Assembly (NCBI GenBank): GCA_050485905.1
Contig: JBJHCH010000088.1
Location: 1 to 16,914, forward strand
Source of the DNA: JAWLCA01 sp050485905
GTDB taxonomy: Bacteria; Pseudomonadota; Alphaproteobacteria; Rhodobacterales; Rhodobacteraceae
DNA length: 16,914 nucleotides
Direction of reading: 5' to 3'
The stretch's first letter is position 1; every line of letters begins with the position of its first letter. The position numbers and the translations under genes are program-made. Positions 1 to 7,517 of this stretch are shown here, piece after piece. The notes under the pieces were generated by a model, which searched no databases, had not been told where the DNA came from, and saw only the letters and a list, made by a program, of their open reading frames with translations.

Positions 1-909
1 GGTGTCGGCCCGCGCGGCCAGCCCGGCGGCCTCGGACAGCGCGCGCTCGCTGCGCCCGCCGGGGATCAGCACCTGCATGTAGTCGATGGAGGTGGAGGCG
101 GGGGTGATCTGCGCCGCCTCCTGCACACCGCGCATCTGGTAAAGCGCGACACGGCCCTCACCCAGCGGGATCGGCGGGGTGACGCCGCCGGTGGGAAGCT
201 GCATCAGGATCGGCAGCACGCCGCCCGGCAGGTTCACCACCGGAATCCAGCCGATGTTGCCGCCCTCGGCGGCGGATTCGGCGATCGAATGTTCGCGCGC
301 GGCGGCGGCAAAGGCGCCTTCGCTGCGCATGCCCTGAATCCGCTGGGCGAGGGCCAGGACTTCCTCTTCGGTGTCCGGGGTCGCCTGCAGCACGATTTCG
401 CCCACCCGTGCGCGCACCGGCCCGGTCTGGTTCATCAGCGCCAGCGCGCGGTCAATCTCGGCCTCGGTGATGCTGGTCCGCGGCGGGCCAAAGCGTGCCC
501 GCACGACCTCGCGCCAGACCACGCCGGCGCGGACGAAATCGACGAACGTCTCGGTGGCGATACCCACGTCGTTCAGGATCTCCACCAGCTCGTCAGCCGA
601 CAGATCGGCGCGGCCGGCGAATTCCTCCATCCCGGCGCGGATCTGCTCGGCCGTCGGGTCGATCCCCATGCGGGCCGCGACGTCCAGTTGCAGCCGCTCC
701 TCGATCAGCCGCGCCTCTGCCTCGGCATCCAGATCGCCGGTCGCGCCCAGCAGGGCCAGGAAACTGCGCCGCTGCTGGATCTCGAAATTCGTGATCACCC
801 GGTCGTTCACGATCACCCGCGGGGCGAACAGGTTCTGCTGCGCGGCCACGGGGGCGGCGATCAGCGTGGCGAAAGCCAGCAGGGGGGCAAGGAGTATCGT
901 CAGGCGCAT
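1..909 (-). CDS. surA: SurA-type periplasmic peptidylprolyl isomerase/chaperone (C-terminus cut by window edge)
   Basis: Periplasmic chaperone with parvulin-type prolyl isomerase activity that escorts outer-membrane proteins. The 303 visible residues begin with a clear signal peptide (charged MR, hydrophobic run to about residue 20, cleavage probably after the AAPVAAQ segment). A SurA-like N-terminal helical domain follows at about 27-155 (NDRVITNFEIQQRR, then a helix around LIEERLQLDVAARMGI). A PPIC/rotamase domain covers about 166-262, with the family pattern EIVL...A..IQGMRSEGAFAAAAREHSI...GGNIGWIPVVNLP. The frame is open to base 1, so the C-terminal part lies outside the window. The ATG at 909 is chosen because the signal peptide starts there; the ribosome-binding site is weak (GGAC about 10 nt upstream). 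It lies 71 bp downstream of lptD in the same direction and is probably its operon partner: LptD is a classic SurA client. pdxA and rsmA often follow in relatives, but they are not visible here. Confidence 0.92.
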   Translation of the reverse strand, partial: MRLTILLAPLLAFATLIAAPVAAQQNLFAPRVIVNDRVITNFEIQQRRSFLALLGATGDLDAEAEARLIEERLQLDVAARMGIDPTAEQIRAGMEEFAGRADLSADELVEILNDVGIATETFVDFVRAGVVWREVVRARFGPPRTSITEAEIDRALALMNQTGPVRARVGEIVLQATPDTEEEVLALAQRIQGMRSEGAFAAAAREHSIAESAAEGGNIGWIPVVNLPGGVLPILMQLPTGGVTPPIPLGEGRVALYQMRGVQEAAQITPASTSIDYMQVLIPGGRSERALSEAAGLAARADT

Positions 910-980
910 CGATCGGTCCGTTCTGCTCTGTCCTTCGGGGGGCGGGGACATGGCCCGCGCCCTGTCTTGCGGCCCCACGG

Positions 981-3104
981 TCATCGGGCGCAGCTTCTGC
1001 GCGGCGGGCGCGAGCCGTCGCCGCGGCCAAAGCCGGCCAGATCGACCGACAGGCCGAAATCGGTCACTGGGCGTACACTAGTCGAGGATGTGAACCGACG
1101 CGAGAGGGAAAGATCCACGGTGATGCACTCGTTGACATAGCTCAGCCCCAGCGCGGCCGATGTTGCCCGGTCGGCATTGAAATCGAACCGGCCCGCGGCC
1201 CGCCCGGTCCAGTTGTCGGTCAGCCGGTAGCTGGCATCGACCGCCCATTCCGAGGTGGAGAAGTTGCGGTTCACGTCCGGGTCGCTGTCGGGCTCCAGCC
1301 AGATGTAGCCGGTGGCGAGGTCCAGCCGGTTGGTGGCCCAGGCGATCTGCGTCTCGCTGCGCGTGGCGCTGCCGGTGTCGTCGATCAGCGTGCGGTTGGA
1401 CAGCCGCAGCCCCGCCGCCATGTTCAGATGCACCGCCGCCAGCCAGTCCGACCGGCTGCCGTCCAGCCCGGTGCTGTCGGTAAAGGCGTTCACGTCGGTC
1501 CGCCGGTAGACCCGCCCCACGGTGGCCCCCATCGACCAGCCGGCCGGGTCGTGGCGGGTATAGCTGACGCCCACATTGGCGCGCAGGCCGATCTCGCGCC
1601 GGTCGGTGCCGGGAAAGCGGTTCAGCGCAAACAGGTTGCTCTCGTCGAATTCGACCAGAACGCTGTCCTCGTTCGGCACCCGCCGCAGCGAGCGTGGCCC
1701 GCGCGCGATCTGCACCATCGGTTCGATCACATGGGCCACGCCGCCGGGATCGGTGCGCAGCAGCGGCCAGCGCAATTCGGCGGCCAGCGTGGGCGTCAGC
1801 CGCCCGGTGCCGCCGGGATAGGTGCTGTCCTGCCGGATCACATAGTAATCCGCCGCGACCTGGGTCATCACCCCGGCCAGAACCCCGTTGTCAAAGCTCC
1901 AGTTGCGCCGCCAGTCGGCCTCGGCCGTCGCGCGGGCCATGTCGCGGCCAAGGATGTCGAGCGACGATGACCGGCGATGGGTATGAACCTGCAGCTTCAA
2001 CCCGCCCGCGCCGCCCAGCGGCGTGGCGCCGAACCGCCGGTGCAGGGTCGCATCGGTGACGAGGTTCGGCAGTTGCGAATTGATCTCTCCGTCGCGGATC
2101 GAATGGAAGGCCCGCGTCCGCACGCTGACGAACTCGTTGCGGCGGGTGCGCGAGATTTCGACGAAGCTCACCAGCCGGTCGCGGGACTCCAGCCCGTAAT
2201 CCTGCACATAGGCCGGGTCGCTCACCGCCTCGATCCCGAAATCCAGCCGATAGCCGCCGCCCAGGGCAAAGCGCCCGCCGCCGAACAGATAGCCCCGCGT
2301 CTCGCCGGGGCGCAGGTCGTCACGACTGATCGCGCCCTCGAACTCCACCGTGCCGCGGCGGAACGCTTGGCGATAGCGCAGGTCCAGCGTGGTGGTGCGG
2401 CCGGTGGACAGATAGGGCGCCACCGTCAGGTCGGCGCTGTCGCCCAGCCGGATGAAATAGGGCACCCGTATTCCCGGTCCCAGCGTCGATGTGGTGCGGA
2501 AGGTCGGGAACAGGAAGCCGGTCGCGCGGTCCAGCGTCGGGTCGGGCATCCGCAGGTAGGGCGTGTAGAAGACCGGCACGCCAAGGATGCGGAATTGCGC
2601 GTCGCTGAAATAGATTTGCCGCTCCAACTGGTCGTGCATGACCTCGCGCGCCCGGATCTCCCAGATCGGCGTCGGATTGTCGGCACAGACCTCGCAGGAC
2701 GAGGCGACGGAGCGGCTCATCCGCGTGTAGCGGCCTGAATCGCGGCGGATCGAGGCGGCGGCGATCTGCAACTGCTGGTCCAGCACCAGCCGCGCGCCAA
2801 GCAGGATGCCCTCGCGCAGGTCGGCGGCCAGTTCGGCGCTGTCGGCCAGCAGGATCGTGTCGGCGCCCTCGGTCAGAACCAGCGGCCCCTCGATCGTCAC
2901 CTGCTCTCCGCGCCGGTCATAGGCCACGCGACTCGCCCGCAGCCGGGCGCCGCGATAGAAGACCTCCACCGCGCCCTGCGCGATCAGGCGGCCGTCGGGC
3001 GTCACCTCCACCCGGTCGGCGATCAGCGTGGCCGGGCCGTCCTGCGCCTGAAGGGGCAGGGCGATCAGCAGCGCCAGGATCAGGGCCGCCAGCCGCCGCA
3101 TCAT
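981..3104 (-). CDS. lptD: LPS-assembly protein LptD (outer-membrane LPS translocon)
   Basis: Outer-membrane beta-barrel that, with LptE, inserts lipopolysaccharide into the outer leaflet. The 707-aa product has a signal peptide (MMRRLAALILALLIALPLQA), an LptA-like beta-jellyroll (OstA) domain at about 25-145 (LIADRVEVTPDGRLIAQGAV) and a barrel domain to the end. The barrel contains the family hallmarks PVFYTPYLRMPDP (about 177-189) and RATGFLFPTF. It ends in typical barrel strands around TDFGLSVDLAGFG. Cysteines sit at 137 and 140 (CEVC), 660 and 705, a reasonable counterpart of the disulfides that E. coli LptD needs. The open frame continues upstream of 3104, but that part is a shadow of lptG. 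The start is one of two adjacent ATGs (3104 or 3101). The first overlaps the lptG stop as ATGA, and a GGAGG lies 4 nt upstream of it (7 nt from the second). Length is close to other alphaproteobacterial LptD proteins. Confidence 0.95.
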   Translation of the reverse strand: MMRRLAALILALLIALPLQAQDGPATLIADRVEVTPDGRLIAQGAVEVFYRGARLRASRVAYDRRGEQVTIEGPLVLTEGADTILLADSAELAADLREGILLGARLVLDQQLQIAAASIRRDSGRYTRMSRSVASSCEVCADNPTPIWEIRAREVMHDQLERQIYFSDAQFRILGVPVFYTPYLRMPDPTLDRATGFLFPTFRTTSTLGPGIRVPYFIRLGDSADLTVAPYLSTGRTTTLDLRYRQAFRRGTVEFEGAISRDDLRPGETRGYLFGGGRFALGGGYRLDFGIEAVSDPAYVQDYGLESRDRLVSFVEISRTRRNEFVSVRTRAFHSIRDGEINSQLPNLVTDATLHRRFGATPLGGAGGLKLQVHTHRRSSSLDILGRDMARATAEADWRRNWSFDNGVLAGVMTQVAADYYVIRQDSTYPGGTGRLTPTLAAELRWPLLRTDPGGVAHVIEPMVQIARGPRSLRRVPNEDSVLVEFDESNLFALNRFPGTDRREIGLRANVGVSYTRHDPAGWSMGATVGRVYRRTDVNAFTDSTGLDGSRSDWLAAVHLNMAAGLRLSNRTLIDDTGSATRSETQIAWATNRLDLATGYIWLEPDSDPDVNRNFSTSEWAVDASYRLTDNWTGRAAGRFDFNADRATSAALGLSYVNECITVDLSLSRRFTSSTSVRPVTDFGLSVDLAGFGRGDGSRPPRRSCAR

Positions 3105-4195
3105 CCATCCTCCATATGCAGCAGCAGGCCCAGTGACAGCAGGATCGCCGCGACCGGGGGCGACCATGCGGCCAGCGCCACGGGGATCTGGCCGTTCTCG
3201 CCCAGCACCTGGGCAAAGTTGCGCAGAAAGAAGATCGCAAAGCCCGCCAGCAGCGCCATCAGCACGAACGGCCCGGTGCGGCCCAGCCGGGTGTGGCGCA
3301 TGGTGAAGCCCGCCGCCACCAGCACCATCGCCGCCAGCAACAGCGGCAGCGCCAGTTCCATCTGCAGCCAGACCCGGTGCTGCCGGGCCGAGAAGCCGGC
3401 GGCGTCCAGCCGGGCGATGAAATCCGGCAGATCCCAGATCGGGATGGCCGAGGGCGTGCCGAAACTGTCGCGGATCTGGTCGCGGGTCAGGTCGGTGGGC
3501 AGGCGCAATTCCTCGGGCCGGGTGGCGTCGCGTTCGGGGTTGTCGCTTTGCAGCGACCAGACCTTGGGGGCGGTCAACATCCAGGCGCCGGGCACCAGTT
3601 CCGCCTCGGCCGCCTCGATCCGCCGCAGCGGGGTGCCGTCGGGGCCGAAGGTGATGAAGCTGGTGGCATAAAGCACCGTGCCGTCGAAATTGGCCCGCGC
3701 CGCGCGGATCACCGTCTGCCCCTCGGCCCCGCCCTGGCGCAGCCACAGCCCCTCGCGGCTGATCGACAGCACGCTTTCGGCGCCGCGGGCATATTGCCCC
3801 ACCAGCAGGTCGTATTGCTTCGTCGTCGCCGCGACGATCGGGTTCAGCACCGCCACCGCCACCGCCCCGATCACAAAGGCCGTCGCCACCGGTGCCGCAA
3901 CCGCGCGCAGCGCCGACCGCCCCGCCGCCCGCGTCACCACCAGTTCCGATGTCCGCGCCAGCCCCAGAAACAGCGCCAGCGTCGCCAGCAGCACGATCAG
4001 CGGCAGGATGCGATAGAGGCTTTCCGGCACGTTCAGCGCCGCAAGCTCCGCCGCCTGGGCAAAGCTCACGTCCGACCCGCCGAAGCGCCGGATCTGCTCC
4101 ACCATGTCCAGCAGCATCAGGATGCCCAGAAACACGCCAGAAACCATGCCAAAGGCGATCAGGAACTTGCGGGCGAAATAGCGGCTCAGCGTCAT
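3101..4195 (-). CDS. lptG: LPS export ABC transporter permease LptG
   Basis: One of the two inner-membrane permease subunits of the Lpt machine; with LptF and two copies of the LptB ATPase it extracts LPS from the inner membrane and passes it to LptC/LptA. The 364-aa product fits the YjgP/YjgQ family. Membrane segments are visible near residues 11-31, 61-81, 99-119, 278-298, 308-328 and 338-360, in a 3+3 arrangement around a periplasmic beta-jellyroll (about 130-270). The conserved cytoplasmic coupling segment ARTSELVVTRAAG is at 80-92. The ATG at 4195 overlaps the lptF stop by 4 bp (ATGA) and the protein starts MTLSRYFARKFL, as expected for the family; the longer open frame upstream is a shadow of lptF. 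Its TGA in turn overlaps the lptD start, so lptF, lptG and lptD are probably translationally coupled. Confidence 0.94.
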   Translation of the reverse strand: MTLSRYFARKFLIAFGMVSGVFLGILMLLDMVEQIRRFGGSDVSFAQAAELAALNVPESLYRILPLIVLLATLALFLGLARTSELVVTRAAGRSALRAVAAPVATAFVIGAVAVAVLNPIVAATTKQYDLLVGQYARGAESVLSISREGLWLRQGGAEGQTVIRAARANFDGTVLYATSFITFGPDGTPLRRIEAAEAELVPGAWMLTAPKVWSLQSDNPERDATRPEELRLPTDLTRDQIRDSFGTPSAIPIWDLPDFIARLDAAGFSARQHRVWLQMELALPLLLAAMVLVAAGFTMRHTRLGRTGPFVLMALLAGFAIFFLRNFAQVLGENGQIPVALAAWSPPVAAILLSLGLLLHMEDG

Positions 4196-5328
4196 GCGGC
4201 CGCCCCGTCGATCACCGGCGCCGCCCGCCGCACCCGTCGCGGCCGCCCCGCCCACCACAGCAGGCCGAAGGCCGCCAGCCCACCCAGCAGCACCGGCGCA
4301 TAGTTCACCGGCCAGAACCGCGGATCGCGCAGCGATATGCCGGTGGCCGCGTTGTTCACCAGTTGCACCAGGATGATCGCCACCACCGCGCCGAGTATCT
4401 GCCGCCACAGGCCGAACCGGCTGAACCCGCCCTGCAGCAGCGCCGCAAAGCCCAGCAGCGCCGCCACCGGCGCCAGCAGCGGCTGCACCATCCGGCTGTG
4501 CAATTCGGTCAGCACCGCGGCGGGGGTGGACCGGGTCCGCTCCATGAACTCGTCCGTCGGCGCGATCAGTTCTGCCGTCGCCACCTCGCGCAGGTCGCGC
4601 CGGTCCGACGCCCGCTGGCCGATCAGCGCGCCAAGGTCATAGGTGAAATCGTCAAAGCGCGTGACGAACAACTGCCCCGTCGCGTCGCGCGTGGACTGCG
4701 CCAGCCCGTCCAGCATCACCAGCTTCGGCCCGCCGTCCCCGCGCACGATCAGCGCGCGCTGGGCGGTATAGGTGGTGCGCGCGCCGGGGCTGCGCCCGTC
4801 CGACAGGAACACCTCGCGCAGCTCTCCCGTCTCGGTCACGTCGCGGATGTAAAGCGTGATGCCGTCCGCCGGGTGCAGGAACGCGCCCTCGGTCAGGAAG
4901 CGGGCGGTGATGTTCTCGGCGATCTGGCCCTGCCGGTCGGCCAGTTGCGCCCGCGCCGCGGGGACGAGGTAATGGCTCAGCACCATCAGCAGCACCGCCA
5001 CCATCAGCCCGTAAACCAGCACCGGCCGCGCCAGCCGAAAGGCCGAAAACCCCGTCGCCTGCATCACCACCAGTTCGCTTTCCGACGCCAGCCGGTTGGT
5101 CACGAAGACCGCCGCGGCAAAGGCCGCCACCGGCAGCACCGCGCGGATCACCGTGGGCAGGGTCAGCATGCTCAGTTCCACGAAAACCAGTGCCGACTGG
5201 CCGTCGCCGATCAACTGGTCGAACAGCGATACGATCCGGTTGACCCAATAGACCGACACAAGGACGAGGGCGAAGAAGCCGAACATCGTCAGCAACTGCG
5301 TCACCAAGTATCGGTCGAATCGCGACAC
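4192..5328 (-). CDS. lptF: LPS export ABC transporter permease LptF
   Basis: Partner permease of LptG in the inner-membrane LPS extractor LptB2FG. The 378-aa product has membrane segments at about 12-36, 53-77, 99-122, 282-300, 308-327 and 342-361. A periplasmic jellyroll lies at about 125-265 and the coupling segment ASESELVVMQATG at 81-93. The alphaproteobacterial N-terminus SRFDRYLVTQLL...GFFALVLVSVYWVNR begins at a GTG (5328-5326). No in-frame ATG sits at the right place: the longer frame upstream runs into the divergent intergenic region and pepA and does not look like protein. The ribosome-binding site is weak (GGGAAAG, with an 8-nt gap to GTG). It is the first gene of the leftward envelope operon. 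A basic tail (GRPRRVRRAAP) follows the last membrane segment. LptF is distinguished from LptG by gene order and N-terminus. Confidence 0.93.
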   Translation of the reverse strand: MSRFDRYLVTQLLTMFGFFALVLVSVYWVNRIVSLFDQLIGDGQSALVFVELSMLTLPTVIRAVLPVAAFAAAVFVTNRLASESELVVMQATGFSAFRLARPVLVYGLMVAVLLMVLSHYLVPAARAQLADRQGQIAENITARFLTEGAFLHPADGITLYIRDVTETGELREVFLSDGRSPGARTTYTAQRALIVRGDGGPKLVMLDGLAQSTRDATGQLFVTRFDDFTYDLGALIGQRASDRRDLREVATAELIAPTDEFMERTRSTPAAVLTELHSRMVQPLLAPVAALLGFAALLQGGFSRFGLWRQILGAVVAIILVQLVNNAATGISLRDPRFWPVNYAPVLLGGLAAFGLLWWAGRPRRVRRAAPVIDGAAA

Positions 5329-5458
5329 GCCTGTTCTTTCCCGCACTGCCCCCCGGCGCGACCTGCACGCTAGACGAAAAGCCCGCCCGCTGGAACCGCT
5401 AACTTGCCCCTTGGCACCGTCCCGCCGCTGTTCCAGACTGCCCGGAAAAGGAGCGTCC
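5329..5458. promoter_or_regulatory. Divergent promoter region between lptF and pepA
   Basis: This 130-bp gap must carry the start signals for both the leftward lpt operon and rightward pepA-holC. On the plus strand, TTGGCA (5411-5416) followed 17 nt later by CAGACT (5434-5439) is a weak sigma70-like candidate for pepA. On the minus strand I see only a poor candidate (TTCCAG, 17 nt, TAGCGT) upstream of lptF. The existence of promoters here follows from gene orientation; their exact placement is a guess. The pepA ribosome-binding site AAGGAG is at 5448-5453. Confidence 0.35.
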
Positions 5459-6928
5459 ATGACCGACCTGCCGCAGATTTCCTTCGTCGAACCCGATGCC
5501 GCCGCGCTGGCCACGGCCCCCGGCCGCATCACCGTCCTGATGGATGCGGACGGCCCGCGCGACCTGCTGGCGCGTCGGCTGAACCGCCTGATGCGCGGCG
5601 CGCTGGCGCGTCTGGGCGAAAGCCCCGCCTGGCAGAAGCTGAAGCCGGGCGACGGCGTGGACCTGTCCTGGCCCGCCGGGCTGCAGGCCGAATCCGTGCG
5701 CGCCATCCGTCTGCCGGACCGCGCCACGGTCGACGATCTGCGCCGCGCCGGGGCGGGCATCGGCCGGTCCCTCCGCGCGGGCGGAGAGACGGTGCTCTTT
5801 GCCAGCCGCCGCCGGCCCGAGGAACTGGCCATGGGCCTCGCGCTGCGCGCCTACAGTTTCACCGACCACAAGTCCGACAAGGGCGAGGCGCCGGGCGCGG
5901 TGCGGATGATGGTCAAGGATCCAAAGGCCGCCGAGGCCGCCTTTGCCCCCCTGCGCGCGGTGGCGACGGGCACGTTCTACACCCGAGACCTGATCAACGC
6001 CCCCGCCAACGTGCTGACGACCACCACCTTCGCCGACCAGCTTGCCGCAATGTCCAAACTCGGCCTGAAGGTCGAGGTGCTGGAGGAGGCCGATCTCGAA
6101 AAACTCGGCATGCGCGCTCTCCTGGCCGTGGGGCAGGGGTCGGAAAGCCCGACCAAGGTTGTCGTGATGCACTGGAACGGCGGCAAGAAGGGCGCGGCCC
6201 CGCTCGCGCTGCTGGGCAAGGGCGTGATGTTCGACACCGGCGGCATCTCGCTGAAGACGCCGGGCGGCATGGAAGAGATGACGATGGACATGGGCGGCGC
6301 GGGCGTCGTCGCCGGGGTGATGAAGGCGCTGGCGCTGCGCAAGGCAAAGGCCAACGTGATCGGCATGGTGGGGCTGGTCGAGAACATGCCCGACGGCCGC
6401 GCACAGCGCCCCGGCGATGTGATCGTCTCGATGAAGGGCGACACGATAGAGGTCATCAACACCGATGCCGAGGGGCGGCTCGTTCTGGCCGATCTGCTCT
6501 GGTATGCGCAGGACCGTTTCAAACCGGCGGGCATGATCGACCTCGCCACCCTGACCGGCGCGGTGATCGTCGCGCTGGGGCATGAAAATGCGGGCATCTT
6601 CGCCAATGACGACACGCTGGCCGACAGCGTGCTGGCCGCCGCGCGGTCCGAGGGCGAAGGCGCATGGCGCCTGCCGCTGGGTGACGCTTACGACAAGCTG
6701 ATAAAGTCGCGCATCGCCGACATGAAGAACTCCGGCGGCCGCCCGGCGGGGTCGATCACCGCCGCGCAGTTCCTGCATCGCTTCGTGAAGCCGGAAACGC
6801 CCTGGGTGCATATCGACATCGCGGGCGTGGCGCTGGTGAAGACCGACCTGACGCTGGCGCCAAAGGGCGCGACCGGCTGGGGCGTGATGACGCTGGACCG
6901 GCTGATCCGCGACAAGTTCGAGGGGTGA
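5459..6928 (+). CDS. pepA: Leucyl aminopeptidase PepA (M17 family)
   Basis: Cytosolic dinuclear-metal aminopeptidase that removes N-terminal residues from peptides; the enteric homologue also binds DNA in Xer recombination and pyrimidine control, which need not apply here. The 489-aa product has a variable N-terminal domain (to about 165) and the M17 catalytic domain. The signature NTDAEGRLVLAD lies at 334-345. Metal and active-site residues known from E. coli PepA are all present at a constant offset of 16: K254, D259, K266, D277, D336, E338 and R340. GKGVMFDTGGISLK and the C-terminal WVHIDIAG segment also fit. The ATG at 5459 has a good AAGGAG 5 nt upstream. The TGA overlaps the holC start by one base, so the two are a translationally coupled pair. 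Confidence 0.96.
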   Translation: MTDLPQISFVEPDAAALATAPGRITVLMDADGPRDLLARRLNRLMRGALARLGESPAWQKLKPGDGVDLSWPAGLQAESVRAIRLPDRATVDDLRRAGAGIGRSLRAGGETVLFASRRRPEELAMGLALRAYSFTDHKSDKGEAPGAVRMMVKDPKAAEAAFAPLRAVATGTFYTRDLINAPANVLTTTTFADQLAAMSKLGLKVEVLEEADLEKLGMRALLAVGQGSESPTKVVVMHWNGGKKGAAPLALLGKGVMFDTGGISLKTPGGMEEMTMDMGGAGVVAGVMKALALRKAKANVIGMVGLVENMPDGRAQRPGDVIVSMKGDTIEVINTDAEGRLVLADLLWYAQDRFKPAGMIDLATLTGAVIVALGHENAGIFANDDTLADSVLAAARSEGEGAWRLPLGDAYDKLIKSRIADMKNSGGRPAGSITAAQFLHRFVKPETPWVHIDIAGVALVKTDLTLAPKGATGWGVMTLDRLIRDKFEG

Positions 6929-7392
6929 TGGCGGCCTTCTTCTACCACCTGACCCGCAACCCGCTTGAGGCGACGCTGCCCGCGCTCTTGGAGAAATCCC
7001 TCGCCGCCGGCTGGCGCGTGGTGGTGCGCGGCACCAGCGAAGACCGGATGCGCTGGCTCGACGAAAAGCTGTGGCTGGGGGCAGAGGAGGGCTTTCTGCC
7101 CCATGGCCTGTCGGGCGGGCCGCATGATGCCGACCAGCCGATCCTGCTGACCACCGCGCCCGACATGCCCAACGCCGCCGCCTGCCTGATGGCGGTGGAC
7201 GGGGCCGATGTGACGGCGGAAGAGGCCGCGGCGCTGACCCGCGTCTGCATCCTCTTCGACGGCAACGACGATGCCGCCGTCGCCCATGCCCGCAGCCAGT
7301 GGGCGGCCCTGACCGGGGCCGGGGTGGCGGCGCAATACTGGTCCGAGGAATCGGGCCGCTGGCAGAAGAAGGCCGAGCGCGGCGCCGGCTGA
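6928..7392 (+). CDS. holC: DNA polymerase III chi subunit HolC
   Basis: Clamp-loader accessory subunit that links the replicase to single-stranded-DNA-binding protein. The 154-aa product has the usual chi opening (AAFFYHLTRNPLEATLPALLEKSLAAGWRV split across 2-31), the R..DEKLWL...GFLPHG segment at 42-60, and the PILLTT...N.A.CLMAVDGA region at 71-93. These are hallmarks of the alphaproteobacterial family, in which holC commonly follows pepA. The start is the ATG at 6928 sharing one base with the pepA TGA (TGATG); an in-frame GTG directly before it (6925) is possible but less likely. There is no separate ribosome-binding site, so translation probably depends on pepA. The role in replication is known from the family, not visible here. 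Confidence 0.88.
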   Translation: MAAFFYHLTRNPLEATLPALLEKSLAAGWRVVVRGTSEDRMRWLDEKLWLGAEEGFLPHGLSGGPHDADQPILLTTAPDMPNAAACLMAVDGADVTAEEAAALTRVCILFDGNDDAAVAHARSQWAALTGAGVAAQYWSEESGRWQKKAERGAG

Positions 7393-7445
7393 CCGGGCCT
7401 GCCGGCACCGTGCCAACGGTTAAGGGCAGGTAAACAAAAAAGACG

Positions 7446-7491
7446 AAATCAAGCGATTTCAATCACTTGATTTTTTGGGCAACGTGCCCAA
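7446..7491. terminator. Bidirectional terminator-like hairpins between convergent holC and the M20 gene
   Basis: An AT-rich island in a GC-rich region. AAATCAAG (7446-7453) pairs perfectly with CTTGATTT (7466-7473) around a 12-nt loop, followed on the plus strand by T-rich sequence (7471-7476) and, on the minus strand after a CG break, by TCTTTTTTG. A competing smaller hairpin, GAAATC-aagc-GATTTC (7445-7460), shares the left arm. A second stem, TTGGGC-aacgt-GCCCAA (7475-7491), lies immediately to the right. Position between two convergent stops (7392 and 7518) fits a shared terminator. Strength in either direction is inferred. Confidence 0.65.
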
Positions 7492-7517
7492 CCCGGATTT
7501 TCGCCTGCCCGCAGCCC

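Noticed and set aside
289..1140. Several plus-strand open frames opposite surA and lptD
   Set aside because: The minus strand here encodes clear signal peptides and family motifs, while the plus frames are compositionally biased and start without ribosome-binding sites.
3105..3746. Possible N-terminal extension of LptD
   Set aside because: The open frame continues, but the extra residues are a frame-shifted reading of lptG, and a signal peptide begins at 3104.
3892..5373. A 493-codon plus-strand frame opposite lptG and lptF
   Set aside because: It is rich in Arg, Gln, Pro and His and covers the antisense of two membrane permeases with stop/start overlaps; a shadow.
5399..7462. A 687-codon open frame on the minus strand opposite pepA and holC
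   Set aside because: It is low-complexity Arg/Pro/His/Gly-rich sequence antisense to two well-recognised genes; a GC-rich shadow frame.
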